A DNA stretch of 64,000 nt from contig NC_050097.1 in the NCBI RefSeq assembly GCF_902167145.1, positions 110,951,982 to 111,015,981 of the forward strand, read 5' to 3'. The notes under the pieces are model-generated. The model was not told where the DNA came from, ran no database searches, and saw only the letters and a list, made by a program, of their open reading frames with translations. Shown piece by piece: positions 1-10,603 of the stretch. Origin of the DNA: Zea mays (taxonomy: Eukaryota; Streptophyta; Magnoliopsida; Poales; Poaceae). Positions within the stretch are counted from its first letter, which is position 1, and the number at the start of each line of letters is the position of its first letter. The position numbers were made by a program, and so were the translations under genes.

Positions 1-1239
1 TATTATGTAGGATATAAGAGATGGATAGGTTAGGGCAAGAATAGTTTGGGGTAAGAAAGATTATGGTAAGGAAAGCTTTTTGTCGTGAATGATTGGTCTT
101 GTCTCATTTGGAGATCTGGTTTGCCTCCATTCTTGCATCGTCGACGTTGATGTCTTTCTTCTCGAGGCTTGGCGTCTCTATCCGGGTTAGTGACATATGG
201 TTAAGATATATGTGGGTAGGATGAATTATATGGTGTAGGTAAGTCAAAATCTCTGTTAGGTTAACCCAGAGGGATTATGCAACTATCGGATGGGTAAGGT
301 AGTTGCATATGATCAGGTAGTTGTATATGGTCAAGTTGGTCTGTCGTTTTTTATTTAGGGTAGAGTGAACTAGGATAAAACATGTCCTATAGGAGTAGAG
401 TCTCATTTATTTCACCATTATTAACTAGTTAAGTGACTGACCTTAGGTTAGCTCAACTTAAGGTTAGACTTCGTTAGGTTAGGTTAACCTATTGGATCAG
501 ATCTAGAATAATTTGATATGACTAGTTTAGACTAGATAAGATCTAAATAAATTTTGGATTAGCTCATGGTTGTTATTCCAGAGTGGGATAAATATGCTTA
601 TTAGGGCAAGATGAATCCATAAGGATAAGGTAGAATCTTTTGAGGTCGGTCAGATCTATTAGGATGACATAAAATCTTTTCAAGATAAGACGGGTCTACT
701 AAGGTAATAGAGCATCTTTTGAGATAAGTGGATCTATTAAACTAGATATATTTTAATTAGGATAAGTTAGTATCTTTTGAGATGAGATGGATCTATAAGT
801 GTAGGATAGAATCCTTTAAGATGAGATGGAATTTGTTAGGCTAGATACTTTAATGAGGGATAATCTAGTTTGTCTAGTTATTTTTATGAGTATATTTTTT
901 CCCAGATGTAATTACTCCATGACCCATCACACTCAATCAAAGATCCAAATCAGACAAGTATCATAAGAACAAACATTTAAGTACATAGATATTTATAAAA
1001 ATAGTCTTTTTGTTTTTGTTCCTAAGAGTAGGTCTCCTATTCCTAAAGGTCACTTTAGGCACAGGATTTAAAAGTGTGAAATCCACATTTGTCTTTAGAA
1101 GGGAAAAGGTAAGAGTAATCAAAGTAAAGCAGCAGTAGATGAGAAAAGATTAAGGTAAGTTTAGAAAGAATCAGAGTAGCAAAGGTAAGTAGGTAAGGGT
1201 TGTCCAGTTCTATCTAGGTTTCGTCCTACAGTCAACATT

Positions 1240-1251
1240 GCTCTGATACCA
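1240..1251 (-). other. Primer-binding site (initiator tRNA-Met type)
   Basis: On the minus strand it reads TGGTATCAGAGC, the complement of the 3' end of plant initiator tRNA-Met, four bases inside the LTR end. This fixes the orientation of the element and shows the LTR is the 5' copy. Confidence 0.8.
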
Positions 1252-1255
1252 CTTC

Positions 1256-4200
1256 TGTCACACTCGGATTTTAGGGGTCTAAGGTCGGGCGCGAACATAA
1301 TCACTAGGTGTGCTGGGACCAAGTCTCACACATATGATGAATCATGGCACAGGATCGAATGTCACATCTTTACTATATAATAGGAGTTCTATACAAAATA
1401 AATAATTACATTATAAGGAGACAACGGTCCAGCAACCCAAAGTTGACTAGGAAACGACGGCCTAGACCTCTCACGAACACATCACAGCATCCTCCATACG
1501 CCTCATCCTATGGTACCTGTTCTTGACCTATGGGGGGTGTGAGACACCAAGAGTGAGCTCACATACGTTCATAGCTCAACAAGTTGTGGGGAATAATGTG
1601 CATGAACTCACCAAAGGTGGGAGCTCACGTGAAGTGTAAGGCTTACAAAAAAGGATGGTTAGAGCTGAGCATTGCTTTTAAAGTTGGTCAAAATTTTATT
1701 GGCAGTTACTAAGCATAAGTAAATACCAACCCAATTAAGTAGTAGAACAAAAGTAACAACATCACCTGCGATGCAATTCATATGACAAATTGAATTTAGT
1801 TCCATAAATTAATCATGTGAGTGTCTGAGCTGCTCATGACCGTGAGCACGGCTAGTATACCAGTTTTACACTCTGCAAAGGTTGCACATCTTTAGCCAGA
1901 AGTCATGTTACCCATCTGCCAAGAGACGGCCAATCCCATACACCTCTACCGAGGAGGCGAGGCAGGGTAATATTATGAGGTCTTTACGAAGTTCCACTAG
2001 CTTTTGAAAACCCGCTACAGTTTCTAGGAAGCACCAATACAGGAACCCCTCGCTTGACCGCCATCGCAGCAAAATCAACCCGAGGTCCTCCCTACATTGA
2101 CCACTCCCCTACTGCCCTTACCCCTTTCGGGTAAGGTAGTCCTCCACTAGCTTTCCTAGTTAGTCAGCCAAGGGCGTCCCATTCCACCCTTGTGGTAGCA
2201 ATGTTTTCCCCGATGGTTCTCCATGTTCCAATTAACATAATGATCTTAACATGAACAGTAATTAACAACCGATAATAAAAGTATAATCATGAATAGTGTA
2301 TCCCATACCCAAAACCACATAAAGCAATAGCAGGTGCTACCTAAAAATTTAGTGGTGAACAAGGTATAAAGATAGTCAAACTAGGGTAACCTATTGGGTC
2401 CCATCAAAATTAACCTATGCAGATCATTATGATTAATCAGATGATGACTGAGTAAAAAGAAGTGATCAAGGGCACAACTTGCCTGGCACTCGAGATTCCA
2501 GGTACTAACTTGCTCTTCAGATGACACGTGTCCTCACTGTTAAACGTAGCAATACAGACAAACATGTATAGGCAAAATTAACATCACACCAAAAATAAGA
2601 ACAAAATACATATTAATAATCCACATAATAAAATAAGATCATAGAAACAGGAATCTTTAATTTTGGAGTTATAGATTTTAAGTTATGAATTTCTGAAGGT
2701 TTTATGTGTTTTGCACAAGATTAAATAGAATATAAATTTTATTGTGATATTCATGTCAAAACAGTGGTACTAAATGATAACCAATAATATTACAAAATTA
2801 TAGGAATTTGAATGAATTAATTTGGACTTCATATGAATTTTCTATGAATTATACAAGTTTTACAATTATTTTTATGCTCAAAATCAATTTCTAAATCTCT
2901 TTTTGCTATTTTCTTTAATTCATGGACTGGACGCACTAATACAGAGAAGGTCGGGGTTTATTCTGTAAAATCTACCAGACTCAGACTACTCCCGCGGGGA
3001 CGGTGGGTTGAATAACGGAAATCAGGGGGTTTCCTTTGTAAAAGTCGCGAGGCCGAAGGGGTATCAAACGACCCTGGCCATCCGATCAAGATCTAACCAC
3101 CCGGATTAGATCACAAGCCACGCGAACGGGTATGTGCCCATAGCTGTTAGATCTAAGATTCACGATCTCGATTTAAAATAAAATGCCCCGCTCTCGGCCG
3201 CAGACAAACAGACCAACGCCCAGATTTCAATCGCTGAATAGCTCACTGGCCCATTCAATCCCATCTGTTAAACAAGCAAACGGACGGCCAGTGCACTTTC
3301 CCCCTTCCTCGGCCGGACACGGCACCGCGGAGTACTAGCCCACGGCGGCGCCCATGGCCGGCGATTCCAATCCGCACAATCCGTTGATTATTCCCCAATT
3401 CGGTATAGCCACACTACGCGGAGAGAACGAGGGATCCAAGGGTCAGCTCATTACATTGGATTCTGCGGTGTATTAACCCCGCCGCCATATGAGTCTCTGT
3501 TAAACCCGCAGCTCGACGTCGTTGAAGGATTCCGGTCGCCATTCTCCCCTGGTGAGTCCCCGAGCACGCACAGAGCTTCCCAGGGAATCCCACAAGACTC
3601 ACCCAAGGCATCAGTCCGCCCCCAGAGCCATGGTAGCGCGACCGCGATTAAGAGGAGGCGGCGTGCGAGAGTTGCGCCAGATGGTAGTGTGCGGAACTTT
3701 ATAGCAGGCGGAGACGGAGGCGCGGACGTGCCATGGTGGCCACGTCATCGCAATCGGCGCACGGAAGAGGCGGATGTGGAGGAGGGGTATGGGAGTGGCA
3801 CAGCGAGCAATGAGATGCGAGAGTGGCGGTCTGATCTCCTCTCCATGCCAGCGATGTGAGCATGAGGTGTAGTCGCGGCACGAGAAGGCGAGATGGCCAC
3901 GATACTTATATGCAGGGGAAGGAACACGGAGGTTGCGAGGACCTGGAGTCTTCCCGTGATCCGCGGCACAAGCCTTCCCCCGGCGGCCGCGTGATTTCAG
4001 CGGATTCAGTTATCTGCCCAGGCAATGGCGCAAGGTGGATGCCGGACCTGAGCAGCGGGGCCCGCAAGTCTGTGGCACGGGGCGCGTGTTCTGTTCCGAG
4101 GTGGACGGACGAGCTGACAATGGGCCCCACTAATCAGTGTCGTGAGCATCACCAGAGAGTGAGGCCGGCTTGTGGCCCCGGTGTGTCGGCGCCAACAATA

Positions 4201-4755
4201 GAAACTGGGCTGGTGGTGGGGAGAAAAAGGGAAGCGGGCCGCGCGGAATAGATGTGGAGGTGGGCCGAGGGAGTAGAGAGCTCGGCCAAGGGCGCCAGAA
4301 TCGGCCCAGGTGGTCTTTTCTCTTTTTCTTTTCTTTTGATTTCATCATTTTTTATTCCAATTTCAAATCATACCCAAGTTTGAATTTCAGTCCCTCTTTT
4401 TTTAAAAAACATACACAAATAAAAAATCCAATATGATATGCACTGATTATATTAATCTATTTACTTAATTACTTTATTTATTATTATCATTTTATTTAGG
4501 TAATGAAATACTCACACCACATTCAAAAAATATGATCTCGAGTGTGTAATCAATTTAAAAGGTGTAACCCAAAAGTCATATTCCTTTGGTTTGATAGTAA
4601 ACATTTTTCAAGTCTCTAATCTTTTTTAGGATTTAACTTAACTATCATTATTGTATTTACTTTAAAAAGGGTGAATTCTAAGGTTTAATAATTTATCAAG
4701 GGTATTTTGTTCTAATTCCTTCTACTAATCCCAAGTTCATAATTTAGGTGTTACA
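1256..4755 (-). repeat. 5' LTR (3.5 kb) of the left-edge element
   Basis: On the minus strand the LTR begins TGTAACACC at 4755 and ends in TGACA at 1256, a length of 3500 bp. The segment 1256-2530 aligns by eye with the reverse complement of about 53.9-55.2 kb, including the stretch around TTACCCGAAAGGGG. Small ORFs inside it have no recognisable product. Confidence 0.85.
3697..3703 (-). promoter_or_regulatory. Candidate LTR TATA box
   Basis: TATAAAG on the minus strand, about 1.05 kb inside the LTR from its 5' end, in a GC-rich context. It would place the U3/R border near 3.67 kb. It is assigned from sequence and position only. Confidence 0.4.
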
Positions 4756-5416
4756 GATTCACCTACCAAAATCTAGAGTGAAGCTAAGCAGACAGACACG
4801 CGGGGCAAAGTGGCAAATGAGTTATGGAAACAACTAGCTAGAAATCGACGAGCGCTTACATGCCAAGAAGCGTGTGCACATAGGAATGAATCATGGGGGA
4901 CCCGGTGTGAGGGGAAGCCAGGAAGGGGGCTTACTCTATAGCAGCCGAATCAAACGAAGACAACGAGCGGTGGGAGGATGATGGCAAGGAGGATCTCCAG
5001 GAAGGTGCAGCAGCGACCATCGTCATCAGGATCTCCAGGAAAGTGCAGCAGCGGTTGTCCACCATCGGGATCCTTGTGGTCGGGGCCCTGCCATGGGGAT
5101 CAGACCGCATGCGGGTGCACAGATCAGAGGGCTAGCGTGCGAGGACGATGCAGGATGCAGGTTCTGGGAGCCAAGATCTGTGGGAGAGGCAGCGGGCTGG
5201 TGATGGGAGGATGAGGTGGCTAGCGAGGTCGGTGGCGATGGGAGGTTAGGTTTTTGGGTGCCGATGTGCATGTGAGGGTGTGGAGGCGTTCGGTGGGGGT
5301 CGGGTTGACCAGGCCCATTAGCTGAGAATGAGGGCGGACGTGGGTTAGGTTAGCCCAAGTGGGCGTGCGATGGTCAGGGCTTTTTCTAATTAGAGAAAGC
5401 CTAGGGCTACTAATAC

Positions 5417-5438
5417 ATAAACTATATATATAGTTTAT
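5417..5438. repeat. Perfect 22-bp AT palindrome
   Basis: Each arm is ATAAACTATAT or its complement, with no spacer. It can form a cruciform or hairpin. Its function is unknown. Confidence 0.8.
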
Positions 5439-6479
5439 ATATTTGGAAGCCCTGGCCCAACGATATGTTTCGGTTTAACTGCACCACCTCAAGCAAATGT
5501 GGGCCTAGCCTCAGACTCTTATAAAACCTGGCCCCAAACCACCATTCGACGGTTCCACCCTCGCCCTGTCGCCAGCGCGACGGATGCAATCCCACCATCG
5601 CCCCAAGCCCGCTGCCATTGATCTACTCTTCCACGCAGGTCGCGGGAGCAACAGGTGTTGCAGGCCTTAGCAGCGGCTTCCATTGCCCTATGTGAGGAAG
5701 ATCTGGCCATTGATGTCGCCGGATACTCCCCAACAATCGCTAATTTGTAAGAGTTCTTTGATCCCCATTCCCAATCGAACGTGATTTGTGTGGATTCATC
5801 TATTAAGGTTTAAGCACCAAAAAGGCTTAGAAAAATTCCTAATCGTGTCAAAAGTGTGTGAGAAGAGATTCATTAACTCAAAATCAGCCCTTCAACAAAG
5901 ATCCTAATTGTTCACCAAGCTACAAACCCAAACCAGTGGACTCCAATTTCCGAAGTTGTGTCTAATTACATAATCTAACACATGCCAAAGGGTGGCCTCG
6001 AGACCAAGAAGTTTGACATGACTTGACATTCGTTTTGTCTCGGATTTGGACTATGAGACAAACCAACCTTTCCCCTCCCATATCTTATAAACCAGTGAAC
6101 CAAATCTCTCAGCCCCCATACAAAAGAGTTAGCTTAAGGTGTGAAGAAGACGCCATGTACAGAAATCTTACCAAGATCGGGCTTGGATTTGTGACAGCAC
6201 ACGTGAGAAAATGGGCTCAAGCAAACCATCTGTAAGGAAAATGGACCTCTGGCCATTTGGCTCAAAAGGTTTTGGTGTTTGATGATCAACATAACCTGTG
6301 GACTAATGTGTTTGCTAGTGTTTATGTTTATAGTTCACAGGATGTGAAGAGGATTGGACTAAAATACTGAGGATGCAACACCCCAAAAGAAGACATAAAA
6401 AGAGCTTAGAAGTCCAAGACCCAAGAACAAAAGAAGCCCAAAGAATCAGCGAAGAAATCCATGAAGTGGACAGTCAGCC

Positions 6480-6635
6480 AGCGCACTGGTGGTGCACCGG
6501 ACAATGAACAATAACCTGTCCGGTGTGCACCGGACTGTCCTGTAGGACACCGTGCAGTCTGCATAGAGGGACCCGCAACCAGGAGCCCTCAGGATGTAGC
6601 ACCGGACTGTCCGGTGTGCACCGGACAGTCTAGGT
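6480..6635. repeat. CACCGGAC/GTCCGGTG palindromic repeat cluster
   Basis: The motif GTGCACCGGACNGTCCGGTG recurs in direct and inverted form. The segment 6600-6616 is a 17-bp palindrome with one central base, and 6606-6629 is an overlapping palindrome with 11-bp arms. Such words are common in maize repeats. The carrier element was not identified. Confidence 0.6.
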
Positions 6636-7483
6636 AACAGTCGGATCCAACGGTCGACTGGCACAGTAGCCATCTAGCCCTGCGTCTCCTTCAGTGCATT
6701 GCTGACGCGGTGTAGGTCGTCGTTCTGTTCGGCAAACATCGAGATAAATCCAAAGTGAAACATCTCACCAGAAACGAACTTGATGTCATTGATGAAGGTC
6801 ATGGCCATGGAGCTAGCTGATGTCAATGTCGCCTCCCCTACCTAGCACGCCATGCCAACTGACGTGTTTGGTACGGGCAGTAAACCATGTGATGTACCAC
6901 GAGGGGCTTTTGATGGTTGGCAAGATCAATTGTAGCTCAATGGATCACATGGAATGCGACGTGACACGAGAATTATACAGGTTCATGTAACAATTCCAAA
7001 TTATTATATGGCCCACATACACCTGTCCCGTCCTCATACATCTTTGCATGTGTACCAGATAACTTAAAAAATCTATTGGACGCAACCAAGATCACAAAAA
7101 TAAGTAAATACAAATCACATACCAAAGTTTTGCAAAGGAAATAATATCGATGATCGGTTGGTCCCGGAGACTGGGGATCACTTCCCCGACAGCCTTGGTA
7201 ACTTTTTTTTGCATTTTATGGTTGGCACTAGAATATTTTATGAACTTAATTGTATTTTAATCATTTCATGCAAAATAAATTAATAATTCACAAATAGCCT
7301 AAAACAATTCATGAAATTTGACGGAGGCATGACAAAATATACATATATTCCTAAAAATTTTTGGACTCAAGGAGTGACTAAATGATTACAACAACCATGA
7401 TATGTGTGGAATGATGTCTTACACGTTACCTGACAAAAAATCAGTTACCGATGATATAGAGGTTTCTACGAAGAAGACTCTGA

Positions 7484-7548
7484 GCCATCGCGGACCGTCC
7501 GGACCTTAGGCGTGGATCGTCCGGACGTCAGGCGCGGACCGTCCAAAA
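7484..7548. repeat. GCGGACCGTCCGGAC tandem words
   Basis: About two and a half imperfect copies of a roughly 24-bp unit built on GCGGACCGTCCGGAC plus a TAGGC/CAGGC tail. It sits in what would be the 3' untranslated region of the DUF4220 gene, read on the minus strand. Confidence 0.6.
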
Positions 7549-7659
7549 GCACACAGAGAGAAGCAGCTCCTGCAGCGAGGTTGCGAACCATCCAGCCCTA
7601 GGTCAAGGACCACTGATTGCTCAAAGTTTATGTTCATTGAACAAGTGATACAGGGATGT

Positions 7660-7678
7660 TTATTCATCACTAGGAGCG
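7660..7678 (-). pseudogene. Severed last codons of the DUF4220/DUF594 gene
   Basis: If the Tat element and one copy of its GAGCG duplication are removed, the minus-strand frame that ends at 34083 continues here as ...VCAPSDE and stops at TAA (7660-7662). The insertion therefore fell only about five codons before the natural stop. This join is inferred from the target-site duplication. Confidence 0.65.
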
Positions 7679-8158
7679 TGTTGGAACTTGCTCTCCTGGG
7701 CAAGATGATCTAACGGGGGAGTGAAAGGAACGCAAACAAGGTTTTAACTCGAGATGGCGATTGCTCTGTTAATCCAGCCTCTCAAGGGCACTGTACGAGG
7801 GTATTTATAGGTGCCTGAGCGCTCAATGTCTTGATGTAAGGACGCATGTGCCCTCAGGCACCTGGACTATCCCCGGAATATTCCCATAAGGGAGGGTTAC
7901 AGATTGTCATTACAGAAAAGCCATTACAAATCGGGCCCGTAACACACGCTCTCCGTGCGGGGCCTATTACAATGGTCCGAATCCCACGTGGGCCTCCAGG
8001 TTGGGTGAGGGCGAGGGAAGGGGCGACTCCGTCGTAGGCCTTCGTCTTGCAGTGTAGAGGACGAAGGGTGGACCTCGCCGATCGTTTTGCTTCCGTTGGT
8101 ACAACGAGGTTGACGAAGGCTTGGAGCGAAGGGTAGCGTCTCCGCCTTCACCCCAACA
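7679..8158 (-). repeat. 3' LTR of the Tat element
   Basis: It begins TGTTGGAAC and ends CCCCAACA on the plus strand and is 480 bp long, aligning without gaps to 33603-34082. The TATA-like TATAAATAC on the minus strand is at 7801-7809. A purine-rich tract (minus strand GGAGGGCAAA, 8159-8168) adjoins its outer edge and serves as the polypurine tract. Confidence 0.9.
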
Positions 8159-8325
8159 TTTGCCCTCCGAGGGACCAGTTCGACTAAGTCATCTGGTGCC
8201 AAAGACGTCGCTAGATGGTGGAGACGCTGCCCTCGCTCGAAGTGGTTCCACAGGGGTTTTTGATGTGACCGTTGACGGACGCAGTACTGTTGGACTGCGG
8301 GTTTCCCGAAGTGTCGTGTCCTGTG

Positions 8326-8333
8326 TATAAAAG
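8326..8333 (+). promoter_or_regulatory. TATA box for the antisense gene of the Tat element
   Basis: TATAAAAG on the plus strand lies about 170 bp outside the 3' LTR and about 160 bp ahead of the first ATG of the antisense frame (8494). The surroundings (GTGTATAAAAGGGGGG) look like a standard plant core promoter. It points away from the LTR and opposite to gag-pol. Confidence 0.6.
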
Positions 8334-8493
8334 GGGGGCGGCGCGGGTCAGGTTCTCTTACCTTTCTGTGCGCCGCAAAACCCTAGCCTCCTTTTCAAAC
8401 TGTTCACCCGCTCGCCTGCCCTCCTTGCTCTTGTTTGTTGGAGATCTGGCCCGCGTCAAGCAGACCGCTCGCCGCCTCCGACGGTACGTAGCC

Positions 8494-10603
8494 ATGCCAT
8501 CTTCTTCCTCGTCTGCTGCAAACAGCCACCGGCCGACGCATCGTCCGAGGATACCTTGAGCAACGTGGCGGCGATGGAACTACATCCGGGTGATACGGTG
8601 GAGTTCGGCGTTTCGCGGATTTCCTCGGTTCGCGTGCAGGATATGCAGCAGCTAGGGTATTTTGGCAGCGGAGTTGGGCGTGTCCCGAGGGCAGAGGAGG
8701 TTCCTGAGCCCGAGGGCGAGTTGGTCGTGTTTGAGGCGTTTTTCACCGCTGGCCTTCGTCTGCCTGCACATCGCTTTGTGGCGGTGGTCCTGCAGAGATT
8801 TGAGGTCCAGGTCCACCAGCTGACACCTAACGCTGTGGTGGCCCTAGCGAAGTATGTCTGGACGGCGACTTCGTATGGCGGTCAGCCTTCTGTGGAGGTC
8901 TTCGCCAAACATTACTGTCTGCATTGGCAAAAAAGAAAAATTGGACACAAGATTGCACAGTTTGGATCGTGCACGTTTACGCCGAGGACTGGAAAGACTT
9001 CGATGGAAGTCGTGGAGTTAGTTCCCTGTGCCCGCAATAAGTGAGGCAATTGGTGGGATTTCTGGTTTTATGTTTCCGAGGGCGAAGTCGAAGACCACCC
9101 AAGGCTCCCCGTGGCCGTGATGTGCTCCCATTATTATGTGGCGTACCCGCAATTTGAGGTGGCGGAGGATGATGAAAATGAAGGAGCCCTTCGGTGCGCT
9201 GCCCGCATGAGTAGCAGGCGCGATTTAGTTGAGGAATTCATCGGGTATAGGGTATAGCCCTTGGCACATGGCTGGACGTTGGGCGAAGTATGCCCTCGCG
9301 AGATGCCCTCCCTGGGTGGGCAGCGAGTGCGAAGTCCAACCTTCGTGTTGGATCTGCATGACCGGGATCCCGCCGCGTTCGTGCGTGAAGCGAAAGACGG
9401 GGCTGCACGTATTATGGGGCGTTATGTGCCTAGGACGGAGGCCCTGCGGAGTTAGGATATCTGTGGATCCAACGTTCGCCTGAATAGGGTCTTCGAGCTG
9501 AATCGCTTGCCATATGGTGGCTATCCCGGGGATGACGCTGTTGACCGCCGCGGGAAGAGGCTAGTGGCCGTGACTGAGGAAGGCCCTTCGCAGGAGGCCG
9601 CCCCAGCCACTAAGAAGACAAAACTAGGTACTGCAGTGGGGGGACTGGGGGTCTCCGATAGTTTTGCTGTGGAGTTGATGGGGACGTGCGCAGCCCCTGG
9701 GGGAAGGATGTCTTCGCCGGAGCTCCAGGAGTCTTCGGCGCAAATGCTGGAGGTTAGCGGGGGTCGATGGCCCAAGAATGTTCCGATCCCCCGCGCGGCT
9801 GGCGAAGACTTCTTTACGTCTCGCATGGTTCGTGACTTGAAGGTTTTTCCTAACGGATGGAATATTGCTGCTGTTGTATCGGCAGTGATGGAGAGGGACC
9901 GTCAAGACGCTGCGTAGAAACGCCGGGCGGTCGTCAGGATCGCGGATCCTATGCGCGAGGCGAAGAAGGCGAGGGGAGCGCGAAGGCTGCTGCCTCTGGC
10001 AGTAGCAAACCGGTGCCGGCTGCGAAACCGGCCGCCGCCGGGCACAGCAAGACGTCAGCGAGTGCGAAGGCTGCCGCCTCTGGCGGGAGCAAGCCGCCCC
10101 CTTGCAGGCCCGTGAAAGGACGAAGGTCGCCTTCGCTGGCGCGACGTGTTGCTGACTTCGGCACGGACATCAGTGTCGATGATTATTTTGTTGGTAAGTG
10201 AAGTTTTTTTCTGGCGCGACTAGGCCTTTAACCAGTATCATGGTGCAGGTTCGGGTGAGTGGCAACTGGCTGTTGTCCCGCCTCCGGTGGCAACCACTTC
10301 GCCAACGGCGGTGGTTGGGGCGAAGGGTGCCGCGCGGGACCCGTGGGCCACTTTCTGCGCGAGCGGTGAGATTCTGTCGGCCGCTGCCGTTAAGGACGTT
10401 GCGGGCTCCATGTCTCAGCGACTGAGGGAAGCGTCGCAGCAGCTGTCACAGCAGCTGAAGCGAGTAAGTTGTGTTGGACTTCGATGTTTGTTGTTTTTGT
10501 GAGGATTCGGGTCTCATGGGTTTATGTGTCAGGCGGCCGACTTCGCCGACCACGTCGCGTTGGGTGCCTTGACTGCGGACGTTGCTGCCAAGGTCGAGAG
10601 TCT
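8494..10603 (+). pseudogene. Antisense gene of Tat element, 5' part (putative gypsy-type transposon / Transposase_28-like family)
   Basis: This frame runs opposite to gag-pol. It starts near ATG 8494 (MPSSSSSAANSHRPT), shifts frame by one base near 8540, then reads MELHPGDTVEFGVSRISS at 8574. The block FEAFFTAGLRLPAHRF...HQLTPNAVVALAKYVW...GGQPSVEVF is characteristic of the plant family annotated as putative gypsy-type transposon (Pfam Transposase_28). Its biochemical role is unknown. In-frame stops lie at 9042-9044, 9453-9455 and 9915-9917, with the same protein continuing after each. A donor at 10194 (GTAAGTG) and acceptor at 10246-10248 bound intron 1. Exon 2 is 10249-10463, and exon 3 begins at 10533 and is cut by the nested element at 10603. 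An Ala/Lys/Ser-rich linker (about 9960-10120) precedes the first intron. Confidence 0.7.

Larger units (their letters stand above)
1..4755 (-). mobile_element. Non-autonomous LTR retrotransposon, truncated by window edge
   Basis: On the minus strand this reads as a 5' LTR (4755 down to 1256), a primer-binding site (1251-1240) and about 1.25 kb of AT-rich interior that leaves the window at position 1. The terminal dinucleotides are TG and CA. The interior has no gag or pol reading frame and is rich in degenerate TCTAATCTAA-type words, like the interior of the element at 51706-60018. The 3' half of the LTR is clearly homologous to that element, while the U3 part is diverged. By comparison with that copy the interior should be almost complete, so the missing 3' LTR probably begins just outside the window. 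The bases on the right flank are GATTC; the matching duplication cannot be checked here. The TGTAACA start and the initiator-Met PBS suggest a Ty3/gypsy derivative. Confidence 0.85.
4756..7659. other. Intervening DNA without a recognisable gene
   Basis: No reading frame here resembles a known protein. The segment holds a duplicated 25-base block near 4993-5060 (GGATCTCCAGGAA followed by GTGCAGCAGCG), a perfect palindrome at 5417-5438, a possible TATA motif near 5519 (CTTATAAAACC) before a GC-rich stretch, and dispersed-repeat motifs at 6480-6660 and 7484-7548. The block around 6229-6400 looks like LTR-type repeat debris, but I could not place it in a family. The last 180 bases before 7660 should be the 3' untranslated region of the interrupted DUF4220 gene. 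Confidence 0.5.

Noticed and set aside
1240..1251. tRNA-like sequence
   Set aside because: Only the 12-base primer-binding complement of a tRNA 3' end is present; no cloverleaf can be drawn here or at 14948 or 55200.
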